A DNA stretch of 64,000 nt from Arthrobacter sp. Y81 (GTDB taxonomy: Bacteria; Actinomycetota; Actinomycetes; Actinomycetales; Micrococcaceae). The stretch lies in assembly GCF_002929335.1 (NCBI RefSeq), contig NZ_PJIL01000007.1, positions 62,001 through 126,000 of the forward strand, read 5' to 3'. Position 1 is the first letter of the stretch. The number at the start of each line of letters is the position of its first letter. Below are positions 1 to 9,088 of this stretch, one piece after another. A program made the position numbers and the translations under genes. Below the pieces are notes generated by a model. That model was not told where the DNA came from. It did no database searches and saw nothing but the letters and a program-made list of their open reading frames with translations.

Positions 1-1822
1 TCAACTCAGACAACGCCATCCCGGTCTGGTCCACCGTCTGGAACCGCTCCCCGAACATGGCTTTCACCAGCCCCAGCACCACTTCCGGCGCATCGGACCA
101 GGTGGGCGCACTGCTCAGGACAACGCTGATGGTTTCACGGTGGCCGTATTCGAGCAGAAACGCTTTGAAAGCCTCGCGGAAGGCAACGTGTTCGGATTCC
201 TTTTCCACCAACTCCAGCAGCCGGCCCGGGTCCGACTCAGCAAAGGCGCGCGCCAGCCCGGGATCATCGGCGGCAATCGCAGCCAGCTGTTCAAGAGCGC
301 GGTTCGCCTGGCTGGTCCGGGTTTCCGCCCCGGCGATCAGCGCAGCCGCCAGCTTAGCCTTGCCCAGCAGCACGAGCATCAGACGCATTTTCAGCAACGG
401 CACGAAGACCCCGGGCAGGTAGGAGACGCGCAGATCCGTGATGCCCCGCATCGTTGCGAAGGATTCTTCCGCGAGTGCGACGACAGCACGCCACCGTAAC
501 GGGCCGGGATCCTTCCCGTTCAGCTGTTCCACGTTCTCAAGGAACGCGGAAAACCGTGGATCCTGCGTCCATGTGGCCGGATTGAACTGCCTGGCGCGGC
601 GCGCCAATGACACAGGCGCGGCCAGCGTCCGGATGGTCGGGTGCGGAATCGGCGGGACGAGCCGCACCACCACGCCGTCCTCCTCCGGGAGCAGCTGATC
701 AACCGTTGGGAAGACCACCCCCACGCTTCCGGCCATCCGATGCAGCATGGCCAGGATTCCCCGGCTCATCCAGCCGGACACATCCAGCGGATAGGGCCGT
801 TCCTGGAACATCTCCATGAAAAACGGCCCCAGCCGACGTTGGAAGGGGTTGAGCATCTGCGGCTGGGGCGGCAGCGCCGTCATAGGCCGCGACTGCAACA
901 CATACAGGAGGCCCCCGGAGACCGCCCATTCAATGTCCTGCGGCCGCCCGAAGTGTTGCTGTGCCCGCTGCCCCAGACGGGCCAGCTCCGTCAGTTGATC
1001 CGCGGCCAGCTCCGGCCCGGCGCCCGGCGCTCCGGGCTTTTCCTGTGTGCCGCCGCCCTCGGCCGCGCTGATCACCACTTCCCGGCCACCGGGCGCAAAG
1101 CTGAGCGCCTTTCCCGTGCGGTCCAGGACGTAGTGTTCCGGCGTCACCCGCCCTGCGACCACTGCCTCCCCCAGCCCAGGGCTTGCGTCCACCACGATTT
1201 CACCACGCTCGCCCGTGACGGGGTTTGCGGTGAACATGACTCCGGCCGTATCGGCGGGCACCATTCTCTGCACGACGACGGCGATGGCCAGCCCGTGCGG
1301 ATCGATCCCTTGACGCTCGCGGTAGGCAACCGCCCGGTCCGTCCACAGCGACGCCCAGCAGTCGGCGACCGCCTGGACCACGGCGTCCTCGCCGAGTACG
1401 TTCAAGTACGTGTCCTGCTGGCCGGCGAACGCGGCCCCCGGCAAGTCCTCCGCCGTGGCACTGGAACGAACTGCCACGGCTCCGCCACCCAGCTCCGCAT
1501 AGGCTGCCCCGATCTCTTGCCTCAAGTGTCCGGGTACCTCCGTTCCGGCGAACAGGGCACGGATGGCGACGCTGCGGCTTTCACCGTCAGCCGTGCCAAT
1601 GTCCGGGCCGTCGCCGGAGTCAGCGCGAAACAGGCCCTCCAGCGCCGCACCCACCCTTGTCTCCGCCAGGAAGGACATGTACGCGCCCGTGGTGATGATG
1701 AAGCCCGGCGGAACGGGAAATCCCTGGCGCACCAACTCGCCCAGGGCAGCGCCCTTCCCACCGGCGGCGGCGATGTCCCCTGCGCCGAAATCGGCCAGCG
1801 GGGCGGTGGTCTTGTCAGTCAT
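1..1822 (-). CDS. PEP synthase-like / rifampin-phosphotransferase-like protein, 3' end outside window
   Basis: The N-terminal 607 codons are present; the gene continues past base 1. An ATP-grasp PEP/pyruvate-binding domain fills roughly residues 1-320, with KGAALGEL near the start, VAVRSSATAEDLPGAAF, FTANPVTGE and a closing DIEWAV...LQSRPMT block. A helical middle region follows. The swivelling phosphohistidine domain expected at the C-terminus is not in view. Domain order matches rifampin phosphotransferase (ATP-grasp, drug-binding, His domain) and stand-alone PEP-synthase homologues. The ATG overlaps the stop of the upstream efflux gene by 8 bases, so the two are probably translationally coupled. 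A drug-modifying role is inferred from that partner; an unknown phosphotransferase is equally possible. Confidence 0.8.
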   Translation of the reverse strand, partial: MTDKTTAPLADFGAGDIAAAGGKGAALGELVRQGFPVPPGFIITTGAYMSFLAETRVGAALEGLFRADSGDGPDIGTADGESRSVAIRALFAGTEVPGHLRQEIGAAYAELGGGAVAVRSSATAEDLPGAAFAGQQDTYLNVLGEDAVVQAVADCWASLWTDRAVAYRERQGIDPHGLAIAVVVQRMVPADTAGVMFTANPVTGERGEIVVDASPGLGEAVVAGRVTPEHYVLDRTGKALSFAPGGREVVISAAEGGGTQEKPGAPGAGPELAADQLTELARLGQRAQQHFGRPQDIEWAVSGGLLYVLQSRPMTALPPQPQMLNPFQRRLGPFFMEMFQERPYPLDVSGWMSRGILAMLHRMAGSVGVVFPTVDQLLPEEDGVVVRLVPPIPHPTIRTLAAPVSLARRARQFNPATWTQDPRFSAFLENVEQLNGKDPGPLRWRAVVALAEESFATMRGITDLRVSYLPGVFVPLLKMRLMLVLLGKAKLAAALIAGAETRTSQANRALEQLAAIAADDPGLARAFAESDPGRLLELVEKESEHVAFREAFKAFLLEYGHRETISVVLSSAPTWSDAPEVVLGLVKAMFGERFQTVDQTGMALSEL

Positions 1823-3377
1823 CGGGGGCTCCTCGTGGTTTGCGGTCGGCAGGGTCTGCGGTGTCAGGGTCGGCGGCGTCGGAGTGCGCGGTGGTCCGCA
1901 GCTCCCGCTCGGGCAGGAAGAGCGTCAGGACGAATGCCGCGGCCAGCACCATGGCGGCATAGCCGAAAACGGGCGGAAGTGCATGGCCGAACGCCTCGGC
2001 CACTGCACTGCGGTCCGCAGCAGGCAGACGTTCAAGCGCCTTGGGCGTCAGTGATTTGAGGCTCTCCCCCAGTGCTGTTGCCAGCGGAGCGGGGACGGCG
2101 GCGGCGAAGCGCACAGTGATCAGGGAACCCAGAACTGCCACACCGATAGAGGCGCCCACCTGGCGAAGAAAGGTCACGGTGGACGTGGCGGCGCCCAGGT
2201 CGCGCCGCTCCACGGAGTTCTGCACCACCAGCACCATGACTTGCATGACCAGCCCGATGCCCAGCCCGAGCAAAAGCATCGACGCCAGCACCAGCCACGG
2301 GCTGCTCCTCGAATCCATGGTGCTGAACAGCCAGGTTCCGGGAACGGCCAGCAACGTCCCGGCCACCGGGTACAGCTTGTAGCGTCCGGTGCGGGTGATC
2401 AGCGCGCCGGATGCCGCCGTCGTGAGCAACAGTCCGGCCATGAGGGCGATCAGCATGCCGCCCGAAGCGGTGGCCGACATGCCCATGCCCACCTGCAGGA
2501 ACGCCGGAAGGTAGCTCAGCGTGGCGAACATGGCGAAGCCGATCAGGAAGCTGACCGCCGTGGGGACCGCGAATGCGGCGTCGCGGAACAGCGACAACGG
2601 GATGATCGGATCCGCCGTGCGGCGCGCGGCAAACAACCAACCGGCCATGGCGGCAACAGCCACCGCCGCCAGGACAGGCGTCACCCAGCCTGGCCCCGGA
2701 TAGCTCCCGCCGCTGCAGAGCAGGATCACCGAGACAATTGCCAGGCACAGCAAAGCCGCGCCGGCGTAGTCCACCCGTCGCCCGCGCGGGGTGACCGGCA
2801 GCCGGAGCGTGAGGGTTACCACCGCAAGGGCGGCCAGGCCCAACGGCACGTAGAAATAGAAGATCCAGCGCCAGGAGAAGTGGTCCACCACCGCCCCGCC
2901 GGCAAGTGGACCGGCTACCGCGGCCACAATGAAGGCGGCGCCGATGATGCCAAGAAACCTGCCGCGGTCGCGCGGACTGACAAGTTCGCCAATGATCGCC
3001 TGTGCCCCGATCATGAGCCCTCCGCCGCCGATGCCCTGAATCGCCCGGTAGGCGATGAGTTCCGGCACGGTCTGCGCCAAGGAGCACAACGCCGCGCCAA
3101 TAATGAAGAAGATCAGGGAGCCTTGGAGGACGCGCTTGCGCCCAAAAGCATCGCCGAGTTTGCCGGTCAAGGGCATTGCGGCCGTGGCGGCGACAAGGTA
3201 GCCGGTGATGATGGCGGACATCTGGTCCAGACCACGCAGGTCTCCGGCAACGGTGGGCAGCGCAGAGGCCATGACCGTCTGGTCAAGGGCTCCGAGGAAC
3301 ATCACGAGCAGGATGCCGGGCAGCGCCGCCCTGATGGCAGACGGGATCCGCTTGGTGTGCTGCTGGGCGTTGTCCAT
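1815..3377 (-). CDS. DHA2-family (EmrB/QacA-type) MFS multidrug efflux transporter
   Basis: A 520-residue, roughly 14-helix major facilitator, predicted to export drugs by proton antiport at the cytoplasmic membrane. Early residues carry LGALDQTVMASALPT (typical of DHA2 helix 1), GKLGDAFGRKRVL in the 2-3 loop, and AIQGIGGGGL (motif C region). The C-terminus is a short Asp/Ala-rich cytoplasmic tail. I chose the ATG at 3377 because GAGGGA lies about 8 bases upstream; an in-frame TTG at 3404 would lie inside the palindromic operator. The stop overlaps the start of the PEP-synthase-like gene (ATGACTGA), indicating a two-gene operon. The substrate cannot be read from sequence. Confidence 0.9.
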   Translation of the reverse strand: MDNAQQHTKRIPSAIRAALPGILLVMFLGALDQTVMASALPTVAGDLRGLDQMSAIITGYLVAATAAMPLTGKLGDAFGRKRVLQGSLIFFIIGAALCSLAQTVPELIAYRAIQGIGGGGLMIGAQAIIGELVSPRDRGRFLGIIGAAFIVAAVAGPLAGGAVVDHFSWRWIFYFYVPLGLAALAVVTLTLRLPVTPRGRRVDYAGAALLCLAIVSVILLCSGGSYPGPGWVTPVLAAVAVAAMAGWLFAARRTADPIIPLSLFRDAAFAVPTAVSFLIGFAMFATLSYLPAFLQVGMGMSATASGGMLIALMAGLLLTTAASGALITRTGRYKLYPVAGTLLAVPGTWLFSTMDSRSSPWLVLASMLLLGLGIGLVMQVMVLVVQNSVERRDLGAATSTVTFLRQVGASIGVAVLGSLITVRFAAAVPAPLATALGESLKSLTPKALERLPAADRSAVAEAFGHALPPVFGYAAMVLAAAFVLTLFLPERELRTTAHSDAADPDTADPADRKPRGAPDD

Positions 3378-3393
3378 AGCCCGGTCCCTCAAC

Positions 3394-3416
3394 TTAGAGA
3401 ACAACTAGTTCTCTAA
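3394..3416. promoter_or_regulatory. Palindromic operator upstream of the efflux operon
   Basis: Perfect inverted repeat TTAGAGAAC-N5-GTTCTCTAA, 17 bases upstream of the efflux ATG. Size and position fit a TetR or MarR dimer site repressing the efflux operon. No regulator gene lies next to it in this window. Confidence 0.65.
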
Positions 3417-3526
3417 AAGCTACGCCCAGCCGCTGCGCGACACAATGGCCAGGCGCACGATCGACTGCCACGGAACGGCCGTTTGACGGCGGAAACCGCT
3501 GTCACGGAGTAATCGACGGTGAAATG

Positions 3527-3576
3527 ACGACGGCGGCCCCGCACCTTCCAGGGGAAAGGTGCGGGGCCGCCGTCGT
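3527..3576 (-). terminator. Strong hairpin terminator of pckG
   Basis: Perfect 21-bp stem (3527-3547 with 3556-3576) and an 8-base loop, starting 22 bases past the pckG stop. The tail is only moderately T-rich. It separates pckG from the oppositely promoted efflux operon. Confidence 0.85.
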
Positions 3577-3598
3577 ACTCCGTACTGGGGCGAAAGAC

Positions 3599-5425
3599 CT
3601 AGCCCAGGCGGGCCTTCAGGCCGTCCAGCTCGGAGCGCAGGGCCTCGGGCAGGGAGTCACCGAACTTCGCGTACCACTCTTCGATGGAGGCCAGCTCGGT
3701 AGCCCACTCGGCCGGATCGACGCGGACGGCGTCTTCCACGTGGGCGTGAGTCAGGTCCAGGCCGGTGAGGTCCAGTGAGTGGCCCGCCGGCACGAAGCCG
3801 ATCGGAGTTTCAATGGCGTCAGCCTTGCCTTCGAGACGCTCGATGGCCCACTTCAGGACACGGGCATTGTCGCCGAAACCGGGCCAGGCGAAACCGCCGT
3901 CGGCGGTGCGGCGGAACCAGTTGACCAGGAAGATGTGCGGCAGGCGTTCCGGGTTGGCCTTGCCTGAGACGCTGATCCAGTGCTTCAGGTAGTCGCCTGC
4001 GTCGTAGCCGATGAACGGCAGCATGGCCATCGGGTCGCGGCGGAGCACGCCAACCTGTCCGGCAGCGGCGGCCGTGGTCTCCGAGGAAAGCGTGGAACCC
4101 ATGAAGATGCCGTTGGTCCAGCTGCGGGCCTGGGTTACCAGTGGGACCGTGGTTTTGCGGCGGCCGCCGAAGAGGATGGCGGAGAGTTCCACACCTTCGG
4201 GGCTGTAGTACTCCTCGGCCAGCATGTCGATCTGCGAGATCGGCGTGCAGAAGCGGGAGTTCGGGTGGGCAGCCGGCTTGTCCGAATCCGGGGTCCACGA
4301 GTTGCCCTCCCAGTCGGTCAGGTGCGCCGGAACCTCTTCCGTCATACCCTCCCACCACACGCCGCCGTCGTCCGTGAGGGCGACATTGGTGAAGATGCTG
4401 TGGCCCTTGGCGATGGCGCGCATGGCGTTGGGGTTGGTGCCCCAGCCGGTGCCCGGGGCTACGCCGAACAGGCCGGCTTCGGGGTTGGTGGCGCGCAGTT
4501 CGCCTTCCTTGCCGATCCGCATCCAGGTGATGTCGTCACCCAGGGTCTCGACTTCCCAGCCCTCGATGGTCGGATCGAGCAGGGCGAGGTTGGTCTTGCC
4601 GCAGGCCGACGGGAAGGCCGCGGACATGTAGTACGACTTCTTCTCCGGCGAGGTGAGCTTGAGGATGAGCATGTGCTCCGCAAGCCAGCCCTCATCGCGG
4701 GCCATCACCGAGGCGATGCGCAGGGCGTAGCACTTCTTGCCCAGGAGGGCGTTTCCGCCGTAGCCGGAACCGAAGGACCAGATGGAGCGCTCCTCGGGGA
4801 AGTGCACGATCCACTTGTCCGTGTTGCACGGCCACGGCACGTCCGCCTGGCCGGCTTCGAGCGGCGCACCCAGGGAGTGCAGGGCGGGAACGAAGAACGC
4901 GTTCGTCGCGGTGATCTTGTCCAGCACCTCAGTGCCGATGTTGGCCATGATGCGCATGGAGGCGACAACGTAGGCGCTGTCGGTGATCTCCACACCGAAC
5001 TTGGGGTCTTCTGCGTCGAGGTGGCCCATGACGAACGGGATCACGTACATGGTGCGGCCGCGCATGGAGCCGGCGAACAGGCCGCGCAGCTTCACCTTCA
5101 TCTCCGCCGGAGCCATCCAGTTGTTGGTGAAGCCTGCATCGCGTTCGTTCTCGGAGCAGATGAACGTCTGCTCTTCCACGCGGGCCACGTCCGCGGGATC
5201 GGAGAATGCAGCGAAAGAGTTGGGGAAGAGCTCCTGGTTCAGGCGCGTCAGCGTTCCTGCTGCGACGAGTTCGTCGGTGAGCCTGGTGTTTTCCTCTTCG
5301 GTACCGTCAACCCAGTGGATACGGTCCGGCTGAGTAAGTTCTGCAACCTCTTCGACCCATGCCAGCAGGCCAGCATGTGTAGTGGGTGCTTTCTCAAGCA
5401 GCGGCAGTCGTGCGAGATCGCCCAT
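3599..5425 (-). CDS. pckG: Phosphoenolpyruvate carboxykinase (GTP)
   Basis: 608 residues, the usual length for the GTP-dependent enzyme, which interconverts oxaloacetate and PEP (with GTP, releasing CO2) in gluconeogenesis and anaplerosis. The P-loop is [16 protein letters not shown], the second nucleotide/metal motif is [10 protein letters not shown], and [12 protein letters not shown] lies in the C-terminal lobe. The start is fixed by GAGGAAGGG about 8 bases before the ATG. It is monocistronic: a 21-bp hairpin follows and its upstream region carries an exact Crp/GlxR consensus about 150 bases before the start. Identity is very secure. Confidence 0.98.
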   Translation of the reverse strand: MGDLARLPLLEKAPTTHAGLLAWVEEVAELTQPDRIHWVDGTEEENTRLTDELVAAGTLTRLNQELFPNSFAAFSDPADVARVEEQTFICSENERDAGFTNNWMAPAEMKVKLRGLFAGSMRGRTMYVIPFVMGHLDAEDPKFGVEITDSAYVVASMRIMANIGTEVLDKITATNAFFVPALHSLGAPLEAGQADVPWPCNTDKWIVHFPEERSIWSFGSGYGGNALLGKKCYALRIASVMARDEGWLAEHMLILKLTSPEKKSYYMSAAFPSACGKTNLALLDPTIEGWEVETLGDDITWMRIGKEGELRATNPEAGLFGVAPGTGWGTNPNAMRAIAKGHSIFTNVALTDDGGVWWEGMTEEVPAHLTDWEGNSWTPDSDKPAAHPNSRFCTPISQIDMLAEEYYSPEGVELSAILFGGRRKTTVPLVTQARSWTNGIFMGSTLSSETTAAAAGQVGVLRRDPMAMLPFIGYDAGDYLKHWISVSGKANPERLPHIFLVNWFRRTADGGFAWPGFGDNARVLKWAIERLEGKADAIETPIGFVPAGHSLDLTGLDLTHAHVEDAVRVDPAEWATELASIEEWYAKFGDSLPEALRSELDGLKARLG

Positions 5426-5575
5426 TGCGGTTCCCTTCCTCGGGTTCAGTGGTGTGTCCTAAATGCTAGGGCTCTAGACCACTGGAATTTCTGGGCCAGA
5501 GATGGGATGTCCTAGGCGCCAAAAAGCAAAAACCGCGGAAAATCAAGGAACAGGACCCGATAAATCACTCCATTT

Positions 5576-5591
5576 TGTGAGGAAGGTCACA
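5576..5591. promoter_or_regulatory. Crp/GlxR-type binding site upstream of pckG
   Basis: Exact TGTGA-GGAAGG-TCACA, identical to the consensus TGTGA-N6-TCACA of cAMP-receptor-type regulators (GlxR in Corynebacterium). It lies 150 bases upstream of pckG and about 110 upstream of tRNA-Arg. A 12-bp perfect palindrome, TAGACCGGTCTA (5592-5603), abuts it and may be a second site. Function is inferred. Confidence 0.7.
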
Positions 5592-5629
5592 TAGACCGGT
5601 CTAGTCGCGCAGATTACACACGTTTCGAT

Positions 5630-5658
5630 TTGGAACTCCGCGGCAACTCGCGTAAAGT
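5630..5658 (+). promoter_or_regulatory. Putative promoter of tRNA-Arg(ACG)
   Basis: TTGGAA (5630-5635) and TAAAGT (5653-5658) are separated by 17 bases and precede the tRNA by about 45 bases. They match the sigma-70-type consensus of actinobacteria reasonably well. Confidence 0.45.
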
Positions 5659-5703
5659 AATTCGAGGTTCGGGGGTGAACGAAAAACTCCCGGAGCCGAG
5701 AAT

Positions 5704-5777
<74 letters not shown>

Positions 5778-5784
5778 CAGTAAG

Positions 5785-5818
5785 AAAGATCCGCACCGGT
5801 TCGCCGGTGCGGATCTTT
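5785..5818 (+). terminator. Rho-independent terminator of tRNA-Arg
   Basis: Perfect 15-bp stem closed by a TTCG tetraloop (5800-5803), followed directly by a T run. A textbook intrinsic terminator 8 bases past the tRNA. Confidence 0.92.
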
Positions 5819-5862
5819 TTTGTTTCAGTATGTTTCGGCCTGACCGCCGGGGGCGGCGGCCC

Positions 5863-5896
5863 GGCGGGCCTGACCGCCCTTCGGGTCAGGCCCGCC
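5863..5896 (-). terminator. Hairpin terminator of the FadR-type regulator
   Basis: GGCGGGCCTGACC (5863-5875) pairs perfectly with GGTCAGGCCCGCC (5884-5896) around an 8-base loop, just downstream of the regulator stop. Confidence 0.7.
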
Positions 5897-5899
5897 GCC

Positions 5900-6628
5900 C
5901 TACTTCTCTATCGACTCGGTGATGCGGTGACGGATGCCGTCGAAGTGGCGGTTGAGCCGTTCAGCAGCCAGGGCCTTGTCTCCATCCGCCACGGCCTCAT
6001 AGATCCCGCGGTGCATCGCCGCCGTCTCCGTCAGATCCTCGGCACCAGTGCCGACCTCGAGGTGGATTTGCCGGTACACCTTCCAGAAGACGGCGAGCAG
6101 GTTGATCAGCAGCGCGTTGTTAAGCGGCTCAAACAACCGCCGGTGGAATTCGGCGTCCGCTTCCACAAACGCCTCCCCCGCGGCAGCCAGCTCCTCCATC
6201 CGGACCACGGACTCCTCAACAGCTGCCAGCTGCCCGGAGGTCATCGCGTCCATGGCGCTGCCGACCAGGCCGGATTCGAGGGCCTGCCTGACGTCCACCA
6301 GCTCCAGGGCCTCACCGCCCTTGTGCCGCAGCGACAGCCTGCCACGGAATGTCAATCCGTCTGCCAGGGCATCAAAATTACTGGGCGCCACAAACATTCC
6401 GAATCCGTGGCGGATTTCCACAACGCCAAGCGCCTGCAGCACTTTGAGCGATTCACGGAGAGTATTCCGCCCCACGCCCAACGCCACGGCGAGCTCGTTT
6501 TCGGTGGGCAGCGGATCGCCCGCCTCAAGTTCACGCTCCAGGATGAGGTCCATGATGTCCGCCTGAAGCGCGCGGAGCCGCGCCTGGGCGCTGAACCGCG
6601 CCTGCGAAGCGACGCCTGATGTAGTCAT
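5900..6628 (-). CDS. FadR-subfamily GntR transcriptional regulator
   Basis: 242 residues with the FadR layout: an N-terminal GntR winged helix (PTENELAVALGVGRNTLRES, about residues 40-60) and an all-helical FCD effector domain with conserved acidic/His positions (EADAEFHRRLFE, and MHRGIYEAVADGD near the C-terminus). Such proteins usually sense organic or sugar acids and repress metabolic genes. ATG 6628 is preferred because AGGGGAA lies 5 bases upstream. It is a single gene with its own terminator; no target operon is adjacent, so the effector is unknown. Confidence 0.92.
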   Translation of the reverse strand: MTTSGVASQARFSAQARLRALQADIMDLILERELEAGDPLPTENELAVALGVGRNTLRESLKVLQALGVVEIRHGFGMFVAPSNFDALADGLTFRGRLSLRHKGGEALELVDVRQALESGLVGSAMDAMTSGQLAAVEESVVRMEELAAAGEAFVEADAEFHRRLFEPLNNALLINLLAVFWKVYRQIHLEVGTGAEDLTETAAMHRGIYEAVADGDKALAAERLNRHFDGIRHRITESIEK

Positions 6629-6800
6629 GGGTTCCCCTAACCGAGAGTCCTGAACCACCGTACGCAGTGGGTCACAGCAAACAATATTGGATGTCCCACC
6701 TACTGTTAAGCTCCCGTGCCTATCCCGGTCCCGATTCCGGGCGCCAATCCGCGGGCTTCATCCCGCAACACGTCCCGGATGCCGGGCGTAGTCTGTTGCC

Positions 6801-8270
6801 ATGACGGCGACAATTGAACGCGAATTCGATGTCATAGTGATCGGCGCGGGCGCCGCGGGGGAAAACGTCGCGGACCGCGTGGTCCAGGGCGGCCTGACGG
6901 CGGTCCTGGTGGAGGCGGAGCTGGTGGGCGGCGAATGCTCCTACTGGGCCTGCATGCCCTCCAAGGCCCTGCTGCGCCCCGGCACCGCCCTCCATGGCGC
7001 ACAAACCGTTCCCGGTGCCGGAGAAGCGGTCACACGGACCCTGGACGCATCCGCCGTGCTCAAGCGCCGGGACTACTTCGCGTCCAACTGGCAGGATGAC
7101 GGCCAGGTCAAATGGGTAGAGGACACCGGGATTGAACTGATCCGGGGCCGTGGCCGCATCACCGGCCCCCGTGCGGTCGAAGTGACGGGATTGGACGGCA
7201 AGAACTACCTCCTCGCGGCGAGGCACGCCGTCGTACTTTCGACTGGATCGGCCCCCACAGCCCCGCCAGTGGCAGGCCTGGCGGAGCTGGACTACTGGAC
7301 CACCCGTGAGGCCACGTCCGCACGCAGCGTTCCGCGCAGCCTGGTGGTCCTCGGCGGCGGGGTGGCCGGCACCGAGCTGGCGCAGGCATTCGCCCGGCTT
7401 GGTTCGTCCGTGACCCTCGTGGCGCGCGGCGATCTGCTCAGCATGTACCCGCAGGACGCCGCAAATCTGGTGCTGGCCGGGCTCCGCGCGGACGGTGTGG
7501 ACGTCCGCCTCAACACCGGCACTGAGCGGGTCAGCAAGAACGACGACGGCTCCGTCACCGTGGATCTGGCGGACGGCAACAGCGTCAGTGCCGAGAAGCT
7601 GCTGGTGGCAACCGGCCGCCATGCCGCCCTGGACGGATTGGGGCTGGAAGCCGTGGGCCTTGGCGCGGCCGACGGCAAAGTGCCGCCGCTTCGCACGGAT
7701 ACCACCGGGCTGGTGGAGGGCATCGGCGCCGGCAGCGCCGACGGCGGCAACGGCCGGTGGCTCTATGCGGTGGGGGACGCGGCCGGCAAAGTCATGCTGA
7801 CGCACCAGGGCAAATATTCGGCACGCGCCACAGGCGACGCCATCGCGGCGCGGGCCAAGGGTGAGCTGCACGGAACGCCGGCGCTGTGGAGCCGCTTCGC
7901 GCAGACCGCCAACGACCATGCCATCCCCAACGTGGTGTTCACGGATCCCGAGCTCGCCAGTGTTGGCCGGTCCGTCGGGCAGGCTGAGAAGGACGGCTAC
8001 AACGTCTCCTCGGTGGAACTCCCCATCAACGTGTCCGGCTCCGCGCTGCATTCCGAGCACTACGAGGGCTGGGCGCAGCTGGTGGTGGACGAGGACCGGA
8101 AGGTGTTGCTCGGGGCCACGTTCGCAGGCCCGGACGTGGCCGAGCTCCTCCATGCCGCCACCATCGCCGTGGTGGGCCAGGTGCCCCTGGACCGGCTGTG
8201 GCATGCGGTGCCGTCCTATCCCACCATCAGCGAGGTGTGGCTGCGGCTGCTCGAGGAGTACGGCCTCTGA
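6801..8270 (+). CDS. Flavoprotein pyridine nucleotide-disulfide oxidoreductase
   Basis: 489 residues, class I flavin disulfide reductase fold. FAD Rossmann motif VIVIGAGAAGENVA is at the N-terminus, the redox-active pair is in GGECSYWACMPSK (CX4C), the NAD(P) Rossmann is LVVLGGGVAGTELAQAFA, and the second FAD motif is YAVGDAAGKVMLTHQ. The C-terminal dimerisation region contains HAVPSYPTISEVWLR, so the general HxxxxxPT-SE region is kept but differs from lipoamide dehydrogenase (HAHPT). TAGTCT lies 6 bases before the ATG, indicating a leaderless transcript. The substrate is uncertain; it is not a canonical Lpd, Gor or MerA. Confidence 0.92.
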   Translation: MTATIEREFDVIVIGAGAAGENVADRVVQGGLTAVLVEAELVGGECSYWACMPSKALLRPGTALHGAQTVPGAGEAVTRTLDASAVLKRRDYFASNWQDDGQVKWVEDTGIELIRGRGRITGPRAVEVTGLDGKNYLLAARHAVVLSTGSAPTAPPVAGLAELDYWTTREATSARSVPRSLVVLGGGVAGTELAQAFARLGSSVTLVARGDLLSMYPQDAANLVLAGLRADGVDVRLNTGTERVSKNDDGSVTVDLADGNSVSAEKLLVATGRHAALDGLGLEAVGLGAADGKVPPLRTDTTGLVEGIGAGSADGGNGRWLYAVGDAAGKVMLTHQGKYSARATGDAIAARAKGELHGTPALWSRFAQTANDHAIPNVVFTDPELASVGRSVGQAEKDGYNVSSVELPINVSGSALHSEHYEGWAQLVVDEDRKVLLGATFAGPDVAELLHAATIAVVGQVPLDRLWHAVPSYPTISEVWLRLLEEYGL

Positions 8271-8312
8271 CACGCAGCTGACTGCTTGGTCACATCCGCC
8301 GCATTCTATTTG

Positions 8313-8328
8313 AACTGACTGGTCAGTT
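8313..8328. promoter_or_regulatory. TetR-type operator of the ABC/YhgE/TetR operon
   Basis: AACTGAC-TG-GTCAGTT, a 16-base inverted repeat 40 bases before the first gene of the operon whose last gene encodes a TetR regulator. Most likely the autoregulatory operator. Confidence 0.7.
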
Positions 8329-8368
8329 TAGTTAGCCTTGAAGCAGATACGCTCTGCGAAAGGCTCCA

Positions 8369-9088
8369 ATGCTCTCGGTTCGACAGCTTCACGTGAAAGG
8401 CCGGCGGGATGACCTCCTCCCGCCGACTTCACTCCAGGCCCGGCGGGGCGAGCTGGTTTTGGTCAGCGGCGCCGGCCAGGACCAGAGAACTGCGCTGGCG
8501 CTCACACTGAGCGGACGCATGAAACCGTCGTCCGGCGAGCTCCTCTGGGACGGCGTGGCGAAGACCAAGCGCATTCGGCTGGCCAGCTCCCTGGTGGACG
8601 CCCCCGGGGTCAATGAACCCGAACAGCACCTGAGCGTGCGCGATCTCGTTACCGAAGACCTGGCGCTGATCCCACGGCGCTACCGCGGTGCCCTGCTCAG
8701 CAAACCGTGGCTCAAAGTCAACCGCTTCGAGGACATCGCCGGCCTGTGGACGGAACAGCTGGCCCCCGCCAGGCGCATCGAACTGCTTACTGCCCTCTCG
8801 CTCGCCAACCCGGACACCGACCTCCTGGTGGTCGACTCCCCCGACCGCCACAGCGGTGACACCGCAGACTGGCTGCCGCGGCTTCAGGAGCTGGCGTACG
8901 ACGGCGGCCGGCACCTCGCCGTCGTCGCCACGGTCGCTTCCCTCCCGGACAACTGGACCGGCCCCACCGCTGTGATCGGCAACGCCGTACCCCGGACGGC
9001 GGACACAACCGCCACCGCAGCGACCCCCGAGTCCCCGGAATCCCCGGGCGCCGATGCCCCAACCCCCGAAACAGAGGACGCAAAGTGA
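8369..9088 (+). CDS. Degenerate ABC-type ATP-binding protein of the YhgE operon
   Basis: 239 residues with the outline of an ABC ATPase, but the catalytic motifs are eroded. The Walker A position reads SGAGQDQRTA (residues 33-42), with Arg for the invariant Lys and Gln for two glycines. The signature region reads LAPAR rather than LSGGQ, and Walker B ends VVDSPD without the catalytic Glu. An acidic Pro/Glu/Thr tail occupies the last 35 residues. It starts after AAAGG and overlaps the YhgE-like gene by 4 bases, so it is likely its cytoplasmic partner. It may bind but hardly hydrolyse ATP, acting as a scaffold. Confidence 0.8.
   Translation: MLSVRQLHVKGRRDDLLPPTSLQARRGELVLVSGAGQDQRTALALTLSGRMKPSSGELLWDGVAKTKRIRLASSLVDAPGVNEPEQHLSVRDLVTEDLALIPRRYRGALLSKPWLKVNRFEDIAGLWTEQLAPARRIELLTALSLANPDTDLLVVDSPDRHSGDTADWLPRLQELAYDGGRHLAVVATVASLPDNWTGPTAVIGNAVPRTADTTATAATPESPESPGADAPTPETEDAK

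Noticed and set aside
641..2059. 472-codon open frame antisense to the PEP-synthase-like and efflux genes
   Set aside because: Arg/His/Gly-rich composition, no motif; it is a by-product of high GC opposite a well-supported gene with conserved domains.
3980..5515. 511-codon open frame antisense to pckG
   Set aside because: Same cause; pckG on the other strand is unambiguous.
6720..8273. 517-codon open frame antisense to the flavoprotein gene
   Set aside because: No recognisable domain and His/Arg/Gly-rich; the sense strand has complete FAD and NAD motifs.
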